Positions 1 through 10,107 are shown, numbered from the stretch's first letter. The stretch: DNA of 35,100 bases from an uncultured Selenomonadaceae bacterium (GCA_945873565.1 CAMCDL010000005.1:1-35100), one strand, 5' to 3'. A program made the numbers and translations. Notes: generated by a model not told the origin, from the sequence alone.

Positions 1-64
1 CACCGAAAGCCCCTACTGTTATTTTAATAATCATATTAGCCACCTTTGTACTCAAAACAAAAAA

Positions 65-86
65 AGGACCAGCCTAAGCTGGTCCT
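65..86 (-). terminator. Rho-independent terminator downstream of the MCP-PhnD fusion gene
   Basis: Perfect 9-bp stem AGGACCAGC/GCTGGTCCT with 4-nt loop, followed on the minus strand by a T-rich run (TTTTTTGTTTTG). Confidence 0.85.
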
Positions 87-105
87 AAAACTCTTAATTC
101 TGCTA

Positions 106-2040
106 TCAGTTGCCTGCAGCCTTTCTTACTACATCGTAGTTGGAATCCTCTGCTGCAACGAAGCCGTTAATCTTAGCGCCCTTCATAGCATTGCCACACT
201 GTGCATTACCCTCAACAGTTGCCTCAAATGCATTCTTCAGCTTAGCAATAACATCTGCTGACATGCCAGGAGCTGCTGCGATTGCATCCTTTGGAATAGG
301 ATCAGTCATGAAGATAATATCCAGTCCGTTTGCTGCTGCTGGGCCGGCTGCATCGAATGCCTCAGAGTAGGTTGCACCTGCCTGAATCTCTCCATTGAGA
401 ACTGCCTCAATAACCTTGTTATGGCTGCCCATGAAGCGGGTGCTGCCGAAGTAGGTATCTGGGTTTTTGCCAGCCTCTACCAGAGCTGCCTTTGGATATA
501 CATAACCAGAAGCGGACTTCTTATCAACGAAGCCGAAGCTTACGCCTCCCAGATCCTCAAGTGACTTCAGGCCGCTGCCCTTCTTCGCAATGATATAACC
601 GGTATAGGAGGTTGCATTATTAACCTTTGGAGTTACGAGAGGAGTAATGTCTGCATTATTCTTTGCGGATACATATGCAGCTGGGGAGAACCAGCCTACA
701 TCTGCAGTACCACCTGCTAATGCATTACCCAGGGCCTCATAGTCAGATACGATAACACATCTGCCCTTCAGACCGCACTTTGCAGCAACGCTTTCAAGAA
801 TTGGTACATAGGTCTCCTTAATCTTGGCAGGAGCGGTGAATGGGTTAACTGCGAAAATAATTTCATCAGGCTTCTTGAACTTTGCAGCAGCCTTCTGCAT
901 AACATCAGCAACCTTGAGTATATCGCCAGCGTAGCCGCTGATGGTCTCCATATTTGCCTGCTGATGAGAAATGCTCTCACTGGTCTCACGGGTGTTACCA
1001 GCAATATCTACAGTAGACTGGCCAATGGTCTCAATAACCTTTGCCATCTCATCGGTGGTGTCACGCTGCTTATTGGACATCATGCAGAGACGATCCACAA
1101 CAGTCTCGATGGTATGGATATCATCTACCATCTCATGCATAGCAGATGCGGACTCACTTGCCATGGACTCAACAGTTTTAAGACGCTTGCTGCCTTCCTG
1201 CATGCTCTTAGTAACGCCTGCAGTAGTGCCAGTAATCTCACGTACGATTTCCTCGATTTCCTTAGTGGTTTCCTCAGACTCAGCTGCCAGCTTACGAACT
1301 TCCTCAGCTACTACAGCGAAGCCCTTGCCATGCTCACCAGCACGAGCTGCCTCGATTGCAGCATTCAGTGCCAGAAGGTTGGTCTGGGATGCAATACCAC
1401 GGATCTTCTCCACGAAGTTTGCAATCTTCTCAGATGCGTTGTTAAGCTCATCAATATCATTAACTGCAGACTGTACAACATCACCTACGCTCTGAATTGC
1501 CAGGCTTACCTCATTGATATTCTTCTGATGCTTTTGAGCCAGTGAAGTGGAATCCTTGCAGTGCTCAAGGCTGCTGGTAGCAGTCTCGGAAACGCTGCTT
1601 GCTGCAGATGCAATTTCCATAACGCCAGCGGATGCCTCCTCCAGGCTGCTTGCATTGCCCTCAGACTGACGGCTGATATCTACTGCCAGGGAATCCAGCT
1701 TGTTGAGAGCGGTCTTGAAATTGTTAAGACCCCACAGGAGCTGCTGAGAAGAAAACGCCATTTCCTCAGAAATACCCAGCATATCAACATCTGCATCAAC
1801 AGGAGCTGCTGCTACACGCTGTGCTGGAGTAGGAGCTGCTGGTGCAGGCTTTGCTGCTGGAGCAGGAGCTGCTCCCAGTTCGCCGGCCATGCTGTTAATA
1901 GCTACCGCCCCTAAGCCTCCACCGACAATAACACCAAGGATGATACCACCCAGTGCTCCAGCTACTGAAGACACCAGCGCACCTGCTATACAGCCAGCCG
2001 CCGTGCACAGAACCTGGCACATAATGAGCTTGTTTTTCAT
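106..2040 (-). CDS. Methyl-accepting chemotaxis-type protein with C-terminal phosphonate-binding (PhnD-like) domain
   Basis: 644-aa ORF. N-terminal Gly-rich hydrophobic segment, Ala/Pro linker, canonical MCP hairpin tip ([42 protein letters not shown]), then a PhnD-type periplasmic-binding fold ([24 protein letters not shown]...[14 protein letters not shown]...[21 protein letters not shown]...[27 protein letters not shown]). Confidence 0.85.
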   Translation of the reverse strand: MKNKLIMCQVLCTAAGCIAGALVSSVAGALGGIILGVIVGGGLGAVAINSMAGELGAAPAPAAKPAPAAPTPAQRVAAAPVDADVDMLGISEEMAFSSQQLLWGLNNFKTALNKLDSLAVDISRQSEGNASSLEEASAGVMEIASAASSVSETATSSLEHCKDSTSLAQKHQKNINEVSLAIQSVGDVVQSAVNDIDELNNASEKIANFVEKIRGIASQTNLLALNAAIEAARAGEHGKGFAVVAEEVRKLAAESEETTKEIEEIVREITGTTAGVTKSMQEGSKRLKTVESMASESASAMHEMVDDIHTIETVVDRLCMMSNKQRDTTDEMAKVIETIGQSTVDIAGNTRETSESISHQQANMETISGYAGDILKVADVMQKAAAKFKKPDEIIFAVNPFTAPAKIKETYVPILESVAAKCGLKGRCVIVSDYEALGNALAGGTADVGWFSPAAYVSAKNNADITPLVTPKVNNATSYTGYIIAKKGSGLKSLEDLGGVSFGFVDKKSASGYVYPKAALVEAGKNPDTYFGSTRFMGSHNKVIEAVLNGEIQAGATYSEAFDAAGPAAANGLDIIFMTDPIPKDAIAAAPGMSADVIAKLKNAFEATVEGNAQCGNAMKGAKINGFVAAEDSNYDVVRKAAGN

Positions 2041-2099
2041 GTTTTTCCCCTTCCTTTTCTTTTATGAAATTACCTACAATTTAACTACTTAATCAGGAT

Positions 2100-3332
2100 T
2101 TACAGGCCTAAAATCTGCGAACACGCGAAAATACATAAACCTATGCTGGCTCCCACAATGGATCCATTCATGCGTATCCACAAAAGATCTGTTTCAACCT
2201 TGTCATAAACTAGGCTATTTACCTGTTTATCAGTCATTGTAGCAAGAACTTCCCGAACTATATTACCCAACATATCCTGGGCCTGCAAAAGGCCTCTGGC
2301 AGCTACATCGTAGCACAGCCTGCTAACCTCAAGCTTTAAAGGCTCGGACTCTGATAGCAGGGCAGCCCAATGGGCTATAGCCTGCCTGATCAGCAGCCTG
2401 GTATCTTCATCTGCCCGGTTTTCCTGTATGGACAATGAAGCAATACACATTCTTATAGTCCTTTCGGAAATTAAATTCTTCTTTAATGCCTCTAATTCCT
2501 GCTTGATTTCTAAATTTTCTTTAAAAATTTTTAAGGAATCAGCAAAAGCAGCCAGCACTATTCTCTGCCGGTCTGATCCAGCCACCATAAGCTCCTCCAG
2601 AAGCTGCAATATGTGCCTCTGAACCAGTCCTGCAGCCTCAGGAATATTAAGAATATTCATCGACTGGGCCATTCCTGCCATCATCATGGCAACAGAACCT
2701 GATAGCTTTTTCTCCTTAAAAGCTTCAAGCTCAGCTATTACATAGCTTTTGAATTCATTGCTTTCTGCCATTGAATAAAGCCTGCAGGCTGCTTCCCTCA
2801 GAGCTGCCTGAGCCCTAGGGCTGTCCTCCAGACCGCTTCCCAGTTCCTCTATCAGGCTATCAGCTGGGTATTTCTGAATTTTTTCATATATTTCGCCAGC
2901 CAGTACATCAGCCTTGCTTTTAAAAAAACTGTCCGTCCTGTCAAAAATCATCTCAGCCAGCTTATCCTGCACAGCTTCTTCAGCCAGCTTAGCTGCTATT
3001 ATGGCTCCGAAATCCATTCCCTTAGCCTTAGACAGCAGCTTCTTCTGAGAAAAGAATTCCTTCTTCAACATTTCGCCAGTAGCATCCATAAATTGCTGGC
3101 GTCTTCTCGGAAGAATTGCTGTATGATATGGAAAGCCTAATGGCTTTTCAAAAAGAGCCGTCACCGCAAACCAGTCGGCAATACCGCCCACCAGGGCTGC
3201 TTCCATACAGAACATGAACCCCTTAGCCAGGACATTGCCAGGATATTGTATATTCATGCACAATGAAAATACAAACATCACGGCAGCAGCCAGCAGGGTT
3301 TTATCAGCCTTATTCCAATTATGCCAAATCAT
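2100..3332 (-). CDS. DUF445 family membrane protein (YjiN-like)
   Basis: ORF with DUF445 hallmarks (GGIADWFAVTALFEKPLGFPYHTAILPRRRQQ near the N-terminus, IRMNGSIVGASIGL near the C-terminus). The ATG at 3330-3332 overlaps the upstream stop as ATGA, so the start is trimmed from 3389. Confidence 0.8.
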   Translation of the reverse strand: MIWHNWNKADKTLLAAAVMFVFSLCMNIQYPGNVLAKGFMFCMEAALVGGIADWFAVTALFEKPLGFPYHTAILPRRRQQFMDATGEMLKKEFFSQKKLLSKAKGMDFGAIIAAKLAEEAVQDKLAEMIFDRTDSFFKSKADVLAGEIYEKIQKYPADSLIEELGSGLEDSPRAQAALREAACRLYSMAESNEFKSYVIAELEAFKEKKLSGSVAMMMAGMAQSMNILNIPEAAGLVQRHILQLLEELMVAGSDRQRIVLAAFADSLKIFKENLEIKQELEALKKNLISERTIRMCIASLSIQENRADEDTRLLIRQAIAHWAALLSESEPLKLEVSRLCYDVAARGLLQAQDMLGNIVREVLATMTDKQVNSLVYDKVETDLLWIRMNGSIVGASIGLCIFACSQILGL

Positions 3333-4564
3333 CCTGCCACCATCCCAACTATATAGGCTGCAGCATAAAGCAGCATACCTGCCATACACCCCACCACTGA
3401 GCCGTTTATACGGATCATCTGCAGGTCATCATTCACCTTTGTCTCAGTAAATTCAACCAGCTCCTCATCAGAAAGCTCATTCAGTCTTTCCTCTACCATA
3501 GCAGCTATCACATCATGATGCTTTTCAAGGCCGTCTCTTATCCATGCCTTCAATGCAGAATCAGCCTTGAGCTGCCACTGGCGGCTAATTTTGAATTCAT
3601 TCAGCTTATCAGCCACAGCTTCTGCTGTCCAGTGCCTGAGCTGCTCCATATTATCTGCCAGCTTGGATCTCAGCCACTCTGCGGTTATCTTTTCCAGCCT
3701 TTCCTTATCCAGAATTCTATTCTTCAGGTCTTCAAACAACCCTGCAGCCTCTGGACCTCTAGCAAGCTTGGCAAGAGCCTCATTAAGCCAGCTGATTGCT
3801 GCCTCCCTCCTTAGCCCTCCAGCTTCAGTTTCCAGGCTATCAAGAAGCTCCTCAGCCTTGCCCATTACTGTATCCATAAGGCTGTTTGCATCAAACTTCA
3901 TAAGAGCCATAGCAAAGGAACGGCTTGGAACCGCCTCCCTATAATCTGACAGTATCTTTTCCAGAAGTGAATGCATCATGTCCTTCAAAGCCTGATCATC
4001 CTTCAGTTTCCTGGCTATTTTCAGCAATATTGAAAATACTCTCTCAGCTGTCTCCCGGCTGGACACTTTATCTGTCAGCTGCTTATACAGCTCCTCAGAT
4101 GGTCCCTTTTCCACCAGTCCTATAACAACTGGAGACATTCTCTTGGCAATGGCTTCAGCATCTAGCGACTTTATAGATTCGCAGGCAATATTTTCCGCTG
4201 CTGTAATTATTCTGTTGTAGCCTGATGCGTCCAGATAGGCCAGCATCAGCTGCGAGGTATCATTCTTTTCCACGAACCTCATAATGTTTTCCGCACTTAA
4301 AAGATCATCAGCTGCAAAGTCAACTACAGCCTGCATTATCCGCTGGCGGTTTCTTACAAGTATATTAGTCCTGAAGGAAATTCCCAAAGGCTTCCTGAAC
4401 AGCGCGGTAACAGCAAACCAGTCAGCAAGACCGCCTATAGTAGCAGCCAGAAACCCGTTATGCACCAGGCCGCCCAGAAAGCTGCCAGCAGAAAATGGCT
4501 GTGTCGCCACTGCGCCAGCAATGCTTATCCCCAGGGCCATAGTAGCCATGCTCTTCTTTTTCAT
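3329..4564 (-). CDS. DUF445 family membrane protein (YjiN-like), paralog of the adjacent gene
   Basis: 411-aa ORF with GGLADWFAVTALFRKPLGISFRTNILVRNRQRIMQAV and C-terminal IRINGSVVGCMAGMLLYAAAYIVG. Its start overlaps the upstream stop as TAATG. Confidence 0.82.
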   Translation of the reverse strand: MKKKSMATMALGISIAGAVATQPFSAGSFLGGLVHNGFLAATIGGLADWFAVTALFRKPLGISFRTNILVRNRQRIMQAVVDFAADDLLSAENIMRFVEKNDTSQLMLAYLDASGYNRIITAAENIACESIKSLDAEAIAKRMSPVVIGLVEKGPSEELYKQLTDKVSSRETAERVFSILLKIARKLKDDQALKDMMHSLLEKILSDYREAVPSRSFAMALMKFDANSLMDTVMGKAEELLDSLETEAGGLRREAAISWLNEALAKLARGPEAAGLFEDLKNRILDKERLEKITAEWLRSKLADNMEQLRHWTAEAVADKLNEFKISRQWQLKADSALKAWIRDGLEKHHDVIAAMVEERLNELSDEELVEFTETKVNDDLQMIRINGSVVGCMAGMLLYAAAYIVGMVAG

Positions 4565-7500
4565 TATGCCTTTACCCTATCTGTATTCCTGGCCTTGTCC
4601 TTAGCTACGCTAAGCATCAGCTTGATACGATTCAGCTGATTAACCTCGCTGGCACCAGCATCGCAGTCTATTGCCAGAATATTTGCTTCTTTATAGTGAC
4701 GTCTCAAATCATGTACTACACCCTTGCCGGTAATATGATTTGGCAGACAGCCGAAAGGCTGCAGGCATACAACATTAGGCACTCCGTTCTCAATAAGCTT
4801 CACCATCTCGCCAGTAAGGAACCAGCCCTCGCCAGCCATATTGCCCAGAGATACATGACGCTCAGCCATATCAGCCACCGCCTGAATCTTGTGCGGCGGC
4901 AGAAACCTTCTGCTATTCTTCATCGCCTTCCTTACTGGACGGCGATAAAAATCCATCAATCCTATAAAGGCCTGTGCCACCAGCTTGCTCTTCAGCCCGC
5001 CATCAAGGAGCCTTCTCTTGACAATAGGATCATAGGCGCAATACATGAAGAAGTCCATGAAGTCTGGCATAACTACCTCTGCCCCTTCTTCTATCAGCAC
5101 CTGCTCAAGATTATTGTTTGCCAGCGGATGATACTTTACCAGTATTTCGCCGACTATACCCACCTTCGGCTTCCACATATCCTCATGGATAGGCAGTGCC
5201 TCAAAATCCTTGATTATATTCCGGATATTCCTGGAAAATTTATTATAGCTGCCATCTGCCAGCTCTTCCTTGGCCAGCTCCATCCACTTGCGGTACAGTG
5301 ACTCTGTAGCACCTGGCTCTACCTCATAAGGCAGGCAGCGATTTCTGACATTCATCAGCACATCGCCATAAACAACTGACTTTATAGAGTCTATAAGGTT
5401 TTCCCTAGTAGGAGAAAATGCATCTGTTTCAAGGCCCCAGCAGGCAAATACCGGAATCTGCGGATATCCGGCGTCCTTCAGTGCCATACGCAGCACATTA
5501 ATGTAGTTGGTAGCACGGCAGGCTCCGCAGGTCTGGAACAGCATCAGCGACGTATTGTCCGGGTCACACTCGCCATTCTTTATGGCATTTATAAGCTGTC
5601 CAATAACCACAATAGCTGGATAGCACATATCATTGTTAACATATCTTAGTCCAACATCCACAGAATCTCGTGGCAGGTCAGGAATAATCACATTATAGCC
5701 ATGCTTGTTCATCACATGCAACAGAAGCTCAAAATGAATAGGTGCAAGCTGTGGTGCAAATATAGTATGCTTCTTAGCACACTCCTCCGTAAAGTAAGGA
5801 CGTTCAGGAACAATTACGTCCTGATATGGCACCGGCCTTCTTCTGGACAGAGCCGCCATCAGCGATCTCAAGCGGATGCGGGCAGCACCAAGATTGCTCA
5901 CATCATCCAGCTTTATCATGGTATAGATACGCTCATGTTCCTCAAGAATGGACTTTACCTGGCCTGTAGTGATTGCATCCAGTCCGCAGCCAAAAGAGCT
6001 GAACTGAATCATGGTGACATTGTCATGCTCCGCAGTAAAATGTGCTGCATGATACAGTCTTGCATGGTAACTCCACTGATTAACAATTTTTAAGGCCTCA
6101 TCCTTAACCGGCATATGGTATACAGAATCCTCAGAGATTATAGGCAGCTCATAGGACTGTATCATCTCAGGAATTCCATGATTTATTTCAGGATCAACGT
6201 GATATGGACGGCCTGCCAGAAGTATTACCTGCTGATGATTCTTCTCAGCCTCATGCAGTATTTCCTTACCCTTCTGCCTTACATCCTCCCGATAATGTTC
6301 CAGCTCTGTATAGGCAGCCTCGCAGGCCTTCCTGATATCTGCAGCCGGAATCCCTTCCTGCTTGGATAGCTCCTCTATCAGGCGGTCTGCCATTCTCTTC
6401 TGGTCGTTTATTGGCAGGAATGGCTGCATAAATTTTATATTCTTCTCCCGCAGGATATCCATATTCCCGCGGATATTTTCTGCATAAGATGCCACTACAG
6501 GACAATTATAGTTATTATCAGAAACATGGCACTCATCATTCATATTATACGGCAGGCATGGATAGAAAATCTTATCCAAGCCATGCTCAGCCAGGTCCAT
6601 GATATGACCGTGAACCAGCTTGGCCGGGTAGCATAAGGAATCAGATGGCACTGTAGCCATCCCCTTATAATACAGCTGGGCTGATGATTCACCGCTCAGC
6701 ACAACCTCATAGCCTAACTGAGTAAAGAATGTGTGCCAGAATGGATAATCCTCATACATATTCAGCACCCTTGGAATGCCTATGCGGCCTCTAGGTGCTG
6801 GCGATACCGATTCATAATGATTAAACAGCCTGTCATATTTATATTTATATATATTGGCAGTGCTGGAGCTTTTCTTTTCCTTGCCCGCCCCGCGCTCGCA
6901 TCTGTTGCCAGTGAAATATCTGCCACCATCAGGAAAAAGCTGGGCTGTAACCAGGCAGGAATTTCCACAGCCATGACAGCGGAAGGAATTGGTCTTTACA
7001 GTAAATTCAGACAGCGCCTCCGCTGGCAGCAGTGAGGAACGCTGCCCCTTGCTTTCCAGAGCCAGTATAGCTGCACCATAGGCACCCATAAGCCCGGCAA
7101 TATCCGGACGGATTACATCCTTTTCCAGCAGCAGCTCCATAGAGCGGAGCACAGCATCATTAAGGAATGTACCTCCCTGCACCACAATATGACTTCCTAA
7201 GGATGAGACATCCTTCAGCTGCATTACCTTAAACAAAGCATTTTTTATAACAGAAAGAGCAATGCCTGCTGAGATATCGCCTACCTCAGCCCCGTCCTTC
7301 TGTGCCTGCTTTACCTTGGAATTCATAAAGACTGTACATCTTGTACCCAGGTCAACTGGTGCCTTGGAGCTTACAGCCAGCTGAGCAAATTCACCAGCTG
7401 ACAATCTCAGGCTCTGAGCAAAATTCTCGATAAATGAGCCGCAGCCTGCTGAACATGCCTCATTCAATATTATGCTGCCTATATTACCCTTGCTTACATA

Positions 7501-8787
7501 GAAGCATTTCATATCCTGTCCGCCAATATCCAGCACAAAGGATACATCTGGGCAAAATTCCTGCGCTGCCCTCAGATGAGCAAAGGTTTCTACTTCGCCG
7601 CTGTCAGCATGCAGGGCCGCCTTTACTATGCCCTCGCCATAACCGGTTGCCACGCAGGATGCTATATAGGTATTCTCATTCATAGCCCCATAAAGCTCCC
7701 TGAGTTCCTTTATAACAGTCTGCAGCGGTGAGCCCTGATTACTGCCATAGGATGTATACAGCAGCTCCTTGCTTCTTCCTATTGCCGCCAGCTTAGTAGT
7801 AGTTGAACCGGCATCTATTCCTATATACAACGGACCACTATACTGAGAAAGATCTCCCTTTGGCACTGTATTCTTCTTGTGCCTTTCCTGAAATGCTTTA
7901 TAATCAGCCTCGTTCTTAAACAGCACAAAATCAGCCTGACGGCTTTCTGCCGCCACAGCCTCCTCTGCTTTTTTTATGCTGTTTTCCAGAATCCCCATAT
8001 CTACAATCCGGGCCTCATCAGAACGGGCTGCACCAATGGCCACAAAATAATTTGCATCACTGACATCAGCTACCTGAGAAGACTCCAGCTTCAATGTCAC
8101 TATAAAACGCTTCTTGAGGGCAGGCAGAAAATGCAGCGGACCTCCCAGGAAAGCCACTTTGCCATCAATAGGCCGTCCCTGCGCCAGGTTAGATATTGTC
8201 TGATTAACCACCGCCTGGAAAATTGACAGCGCTATATCTGCCTTAGGTACACCGTCATTCATCAGGGCCTGTACATCAGTCTTTGCAAACACGCCACAGC
8301 GTGAGGCAATGGTATATACCTGTGTCCCCTTTTCTGCCAGAGCATTAAGACCTGCAGCATCAGTAGATAGCAGGGACGCCATCTGATCTATAAAGGAGCC
8401 TGTACCGCCTGCGCATACTCCGTTCATGCGCTGCTCTGGTGCCTCTCCGAAATAGGTTACCTTAGCATCCTCACCGCCCAGCTCCACCACTGTGTCGGTA
8501 TCTGGAATGAGCTCCCTTACTGCAGTAGCACAGGCCATTACCTCCTGAACAAAAGGAAGCCCGATACGCTCGGCAATTCCCATTCCAGCTGAGCCGGTAA
8601 GTGCCAATGAAAAGCTGTTTTCCTTTATTATTCTGCCAATCTCTGACAGCTTATTCTTTAATACAGAGTTGATTTCCGAAAAATGACGGGCATAATCCTT
8701 ATATATAAGCTCGTTTTCCCTGTTCAGAACCACAACCTTTATCGTAGTGGAACCAATATCGATTCCAACACGCAAAAGTGAATTCAT
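4564..8787 (-). CDS. 2-hydroxyacyl-CoA dehydratase activase-like protein (two BcrAD/BadFG ASKHA domains plus DUF2229 and dehydratase-like C-terminal region)
   Basis: 1407-aa ORF. Two ATPase modules (VGIDIGSTTIKVVVL...NGVCAGGTGSFIDQM...ASRCGVFAKTD and IGIDAGSTTTKLAAI...NEACSAGCGSFIENF...GTRCTVFMNSK), Cys-rich CHGCGNSC segment, DUF2229-like RIGIPRVLNMYEDYPFWHTFFTQLGYEVVLS, and a Cys-containing C-terminal region. Confidence 0.85.
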   Translation of the reverse strand: MNSLLRVGIDIGSTTIKVVVLNRENELIYKDYARHFSEINSVLKNKLSEIGRIIKENSFSLALTGSAGMGIAERIGLPFVQEVMACATAVRELIPDTDTVVELGGEDAKVTYFGEAPEQRMNGVCAGGTGSFIDQMASLLSTDAAGLNALAEKGTQVYTIASRCGVFAKTDVQALMNDGVPKADIALSIFQAVVNQTISNLAQGRPIDGKVAFLGGPLHFLPALKKRFIVTLKLESSQVADVSDANYFVAIGAARSDEARIVDMGILENSIKKAEEAVAAESRQADFVLFKNEADYKAFQERHKKNTVPKGDLSQYSGPLYIGIDAGSTTTKLAAIGRSKELLYTSYGSNQGSPLQTVIKELRELYGAMNENTYIASCVATGYGEGIVKAALHADSGEVETFAHLRAAQEFCPDVSFVLDIGGQDMKCFYVSKGNIGSIILNEACSAGCGSFIENFAQSLRLSAGEFAQLAVSSKAPVDLGTRCTVFMNSKVKQAQKDGAEVGDISAGIALSVIKNALFKVMQLKDVSSLGSHIVVQGGTFLNDAVLRSMELLLEKDVIRPDIAGLMGAYGAAILALESKGQRSSLLPAEALSEFTVKTNSFRCHGCGNSCLVTAQLFPDGGRYFTGNRCERGAGKEKKSSSTANIYKYKYDRLFNHYESVSPAPRGRIGIPRVLNMYEDYPFWHTFFTQLGYEVVLSGESSAQLYYKGMATVPSDSLCYPAKLVHGHIMDLAEHGLDKIFYPCLPYNMNDECHVSDNNYNCPVVASYAENIRGNMDILREKNIKFMQPFLPINDQKRMADRLIEELSKQEGIPAADIRKACEAAYTELEHYREDVRQKGKEILHEAEKNHQQVILLAGRPYHVDPEINHGIPEMIQSYELPIISEDSVYHMPVKDEALKIVNQWSYHARLYHAAHFTAEHDNVTMIQFSSFGCGLDAITTGQVKSILEEHERIYTMIKLDDVSNLGAARIRLRSLMAALSRRRPVPYQDVIVPERPYFTEECAKKHTIFAPQLAPIHFELLLHVMNKHGYNVIIPDLPRDSVDVGLRYVNNDMCYPAIVVIGQLINAIKNGECDPDNTSLMLFQTCGACRATNYINVLRMALKDAGYPQIPVFACWGLETDAFSPTRENLIDSIKSVVYGDVLMNVRNRCLPYEVEPGATESLYRKWMELAKEELADGSYNKFSRNIRNIIKDFEALPIHEDMWKPKVGIVGEILVKYHPLANNNLEQVLIEEGAEVVMPDFMDFFMYCAYDPIVKRRLLDGGLKSKLVAQAFIGLMDFYRRPVRKAMKNSRRFLPPHKIQAVADMAERHVSLGNMAGEGWFLTGEMVKLIENGVPNVVCLQPFGCLPNHITGKGVVHDLRRHYKEANILAIDCDAGASEVNQLNRIKLMLSVAKDKARNTDRVKA

Positions 8788-8855
8788 TATTACACCACCT
8801 GAAACATAGATATTATATATAAAGCTTTAAAAATAAAGCTATTAGTCCACCCTTT

Positions 8856-8861
8856 ATTATA
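8856..8861 (-). promoter_or_regulatory. Candidate extended -10 promoter for the activase/DUF445/DUF445 operon
   Basis: Minus-strand TGG-TATAAT (extended -10, exact TATAAT) ~70 nt upstream of the 8787 start. The -35 (TATACA-like) is weak and lies in the 3' end of tmcAL. Confidence 0.45.
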
Positions 8862-8871
8862 CCAAAAACTA

Positions 8872-10107
8872 TCATAAATGTATACGAACAGTAAAAGGTG
8901 TCCTGAAAAAATCACTATATAGTTCAGGTAATTTCATTGCCAACTGACGAAGGTTTGCTGCCAGAACATCCTGTGCCAGCATTTCCTGTATCGGGCTAAG
9001 ACATCCTCCCCGCATATCCCTGGACTTCAGGTAATCAGCCAGCTTTACTATTACCGGCACCCTTCCCCTGTCCTTTATTTCCCGCAGCAGCCCCTGCCCG
9101 CCTGAGCTGAAGGCCAGCACTCTGGCATAAAGCGGTCCTTCATCAAAAAAGCTCTCCATTCTTTCCTGGCTAAGCCTTAATAGCACATACATAAGCAGGC
9201 GCTGCAGCCTGGTAGCCGCATAGCGCTTTGTCTGCAGTAAGGAAATCAGGCTATTATAGTTTTGCGCATCAAATGCCTTGCTTAATAGTGCATTTTCCAG
9301 CCCCTCTCCCATGGTGTATATATCCGCCAGCTGTTTCTTGTTCAGCATCTGAAGCTCATAAAGAAGCATCATAAACAGACGATTTATATCACAAATGTTT
9401 TTTTCATCAAGCTCCTTCAGCTGTCCCAGTGTCTCCTCTGGAACTGCTGCCGCAATGCTGTCAAGATTCCCCCTCATAACGCTGCTTCTTATTGCTGCCC
9501 CTGATGAAAATCCATCCGCTCCGGGAGCTGCCTCATTATGCCCTGCTCCCTGCCTTGGAATAATCATTGGTTCCATAACCGCACCAGTTTTTTTCAGCGC
9601 CCGCAAATACTCTATACCCAGTATAGTATTAGGCTCCCGCAGCAGCTCGCCTGATATCCCCAATTCCTGCCTTACAGCTGCTTCCATTGCTGCCGCATAG
9701 GACTTGCCAGAATCAAGGCCTTCCCTGAGAGCAGCTTTCACAGACTCCGCTTCCATGGCCTCAGCCAGATGCCTAACAGTACTGCAATCAGTACCCTGGG
9801 TACCAAATGCCAGATAGTCCGCACCACCGATGCGGTTCAAAAGCTCTACTCCGCCCCAGGCAAAGCCCTCGGCACTCTGCACAGCAAAAACTGCTGGAAG
9901 CTCCAGCACAAGATCAGCCCCATTTAATACAGCTGCTCTGGCCCGCTGCCATTTATCAAGAAGCGTCAGCTCCCCCCGCTGGGTAATGCTGCCGCTCATT
10001 ACTGCCACAATACGGCAGTCTCCCAGCTGCTTTTTTATCTGCTGCAGCTGATATCTGTGTCCGTTATGAAAAGGATTATACTCTGCTATTACGCCGACTG
10101 TCTTCAT
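8872..10107 (-). CDS. tmcAL: tRNA(Met) cytidine acetate ligase / nucleotidyltransferase
   Basis: 411-aa ORF starting MKTVGVIAEYNPFHNGHRYQLQQIKK with HxGH-type motif, MSGSITQRGEL and LVLELPAVFAVQSAEGFAWGGVELL, typical of TmcAL/YlbM. Confidence 0.9.
   Translation of the reverse strand: MKTVGVIAEYNPFHNGHRYQLQQIKKQLGDCRIVAVMSGSITQRGELTLLDKWQRARAAVLNGADLVLELPAVFAVQSAEGFAWGGVELLNRIGGADYLAFGTQGTDCSTVRHLAEAMEAESVKAALREGLDSGKSYAAAMEAAVRQELGISGELLREPNTILGIEYLRALKKTGAVMEPMIIPRQGAGHNEAAPGADGFSSGAAIRSSVMRGNLDSIAAAVPEETLGQLKELDEKNICDINRLFMMLLYELQMLNKKQLADIYTMGEGLENALLSKAFDAQNYNSLISLLQTKRYAATRLQRLLMYVLLRLSQERMESFFDEGPLYARVLAFSSGGQGLLREIKDRGRVPVIVKLADYLKSRDMRGGCLSPIQEMLAQDVLAANLRQLAMKLPELYSDFFRTPFTVRIHL

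Noticed and set aside
46-261. 71-aa plus-strand ORF at the left edge
   Set aside because: Overlaps the terminator and the 3' end of the MCP gene on the opposite strand; no SD and no recognisable family.
964-1545. 193-aa and 174-aa plus-strand ORFs inside the MCP gene
   Set aside because: Antisense to the repetitive coiled-coil MCP coding region; no recognisable domain, consistent with composition shadow ORFs.
8823-8840. AGCTTTA-AAAA-TAAAGCT inverted repeat in the 5' UTR of the activase operon as a riboswitch
   Set aside because: AT-rich 7-bp hairpin only; insufficient structure to call a riboswitch or regulatory RNA.
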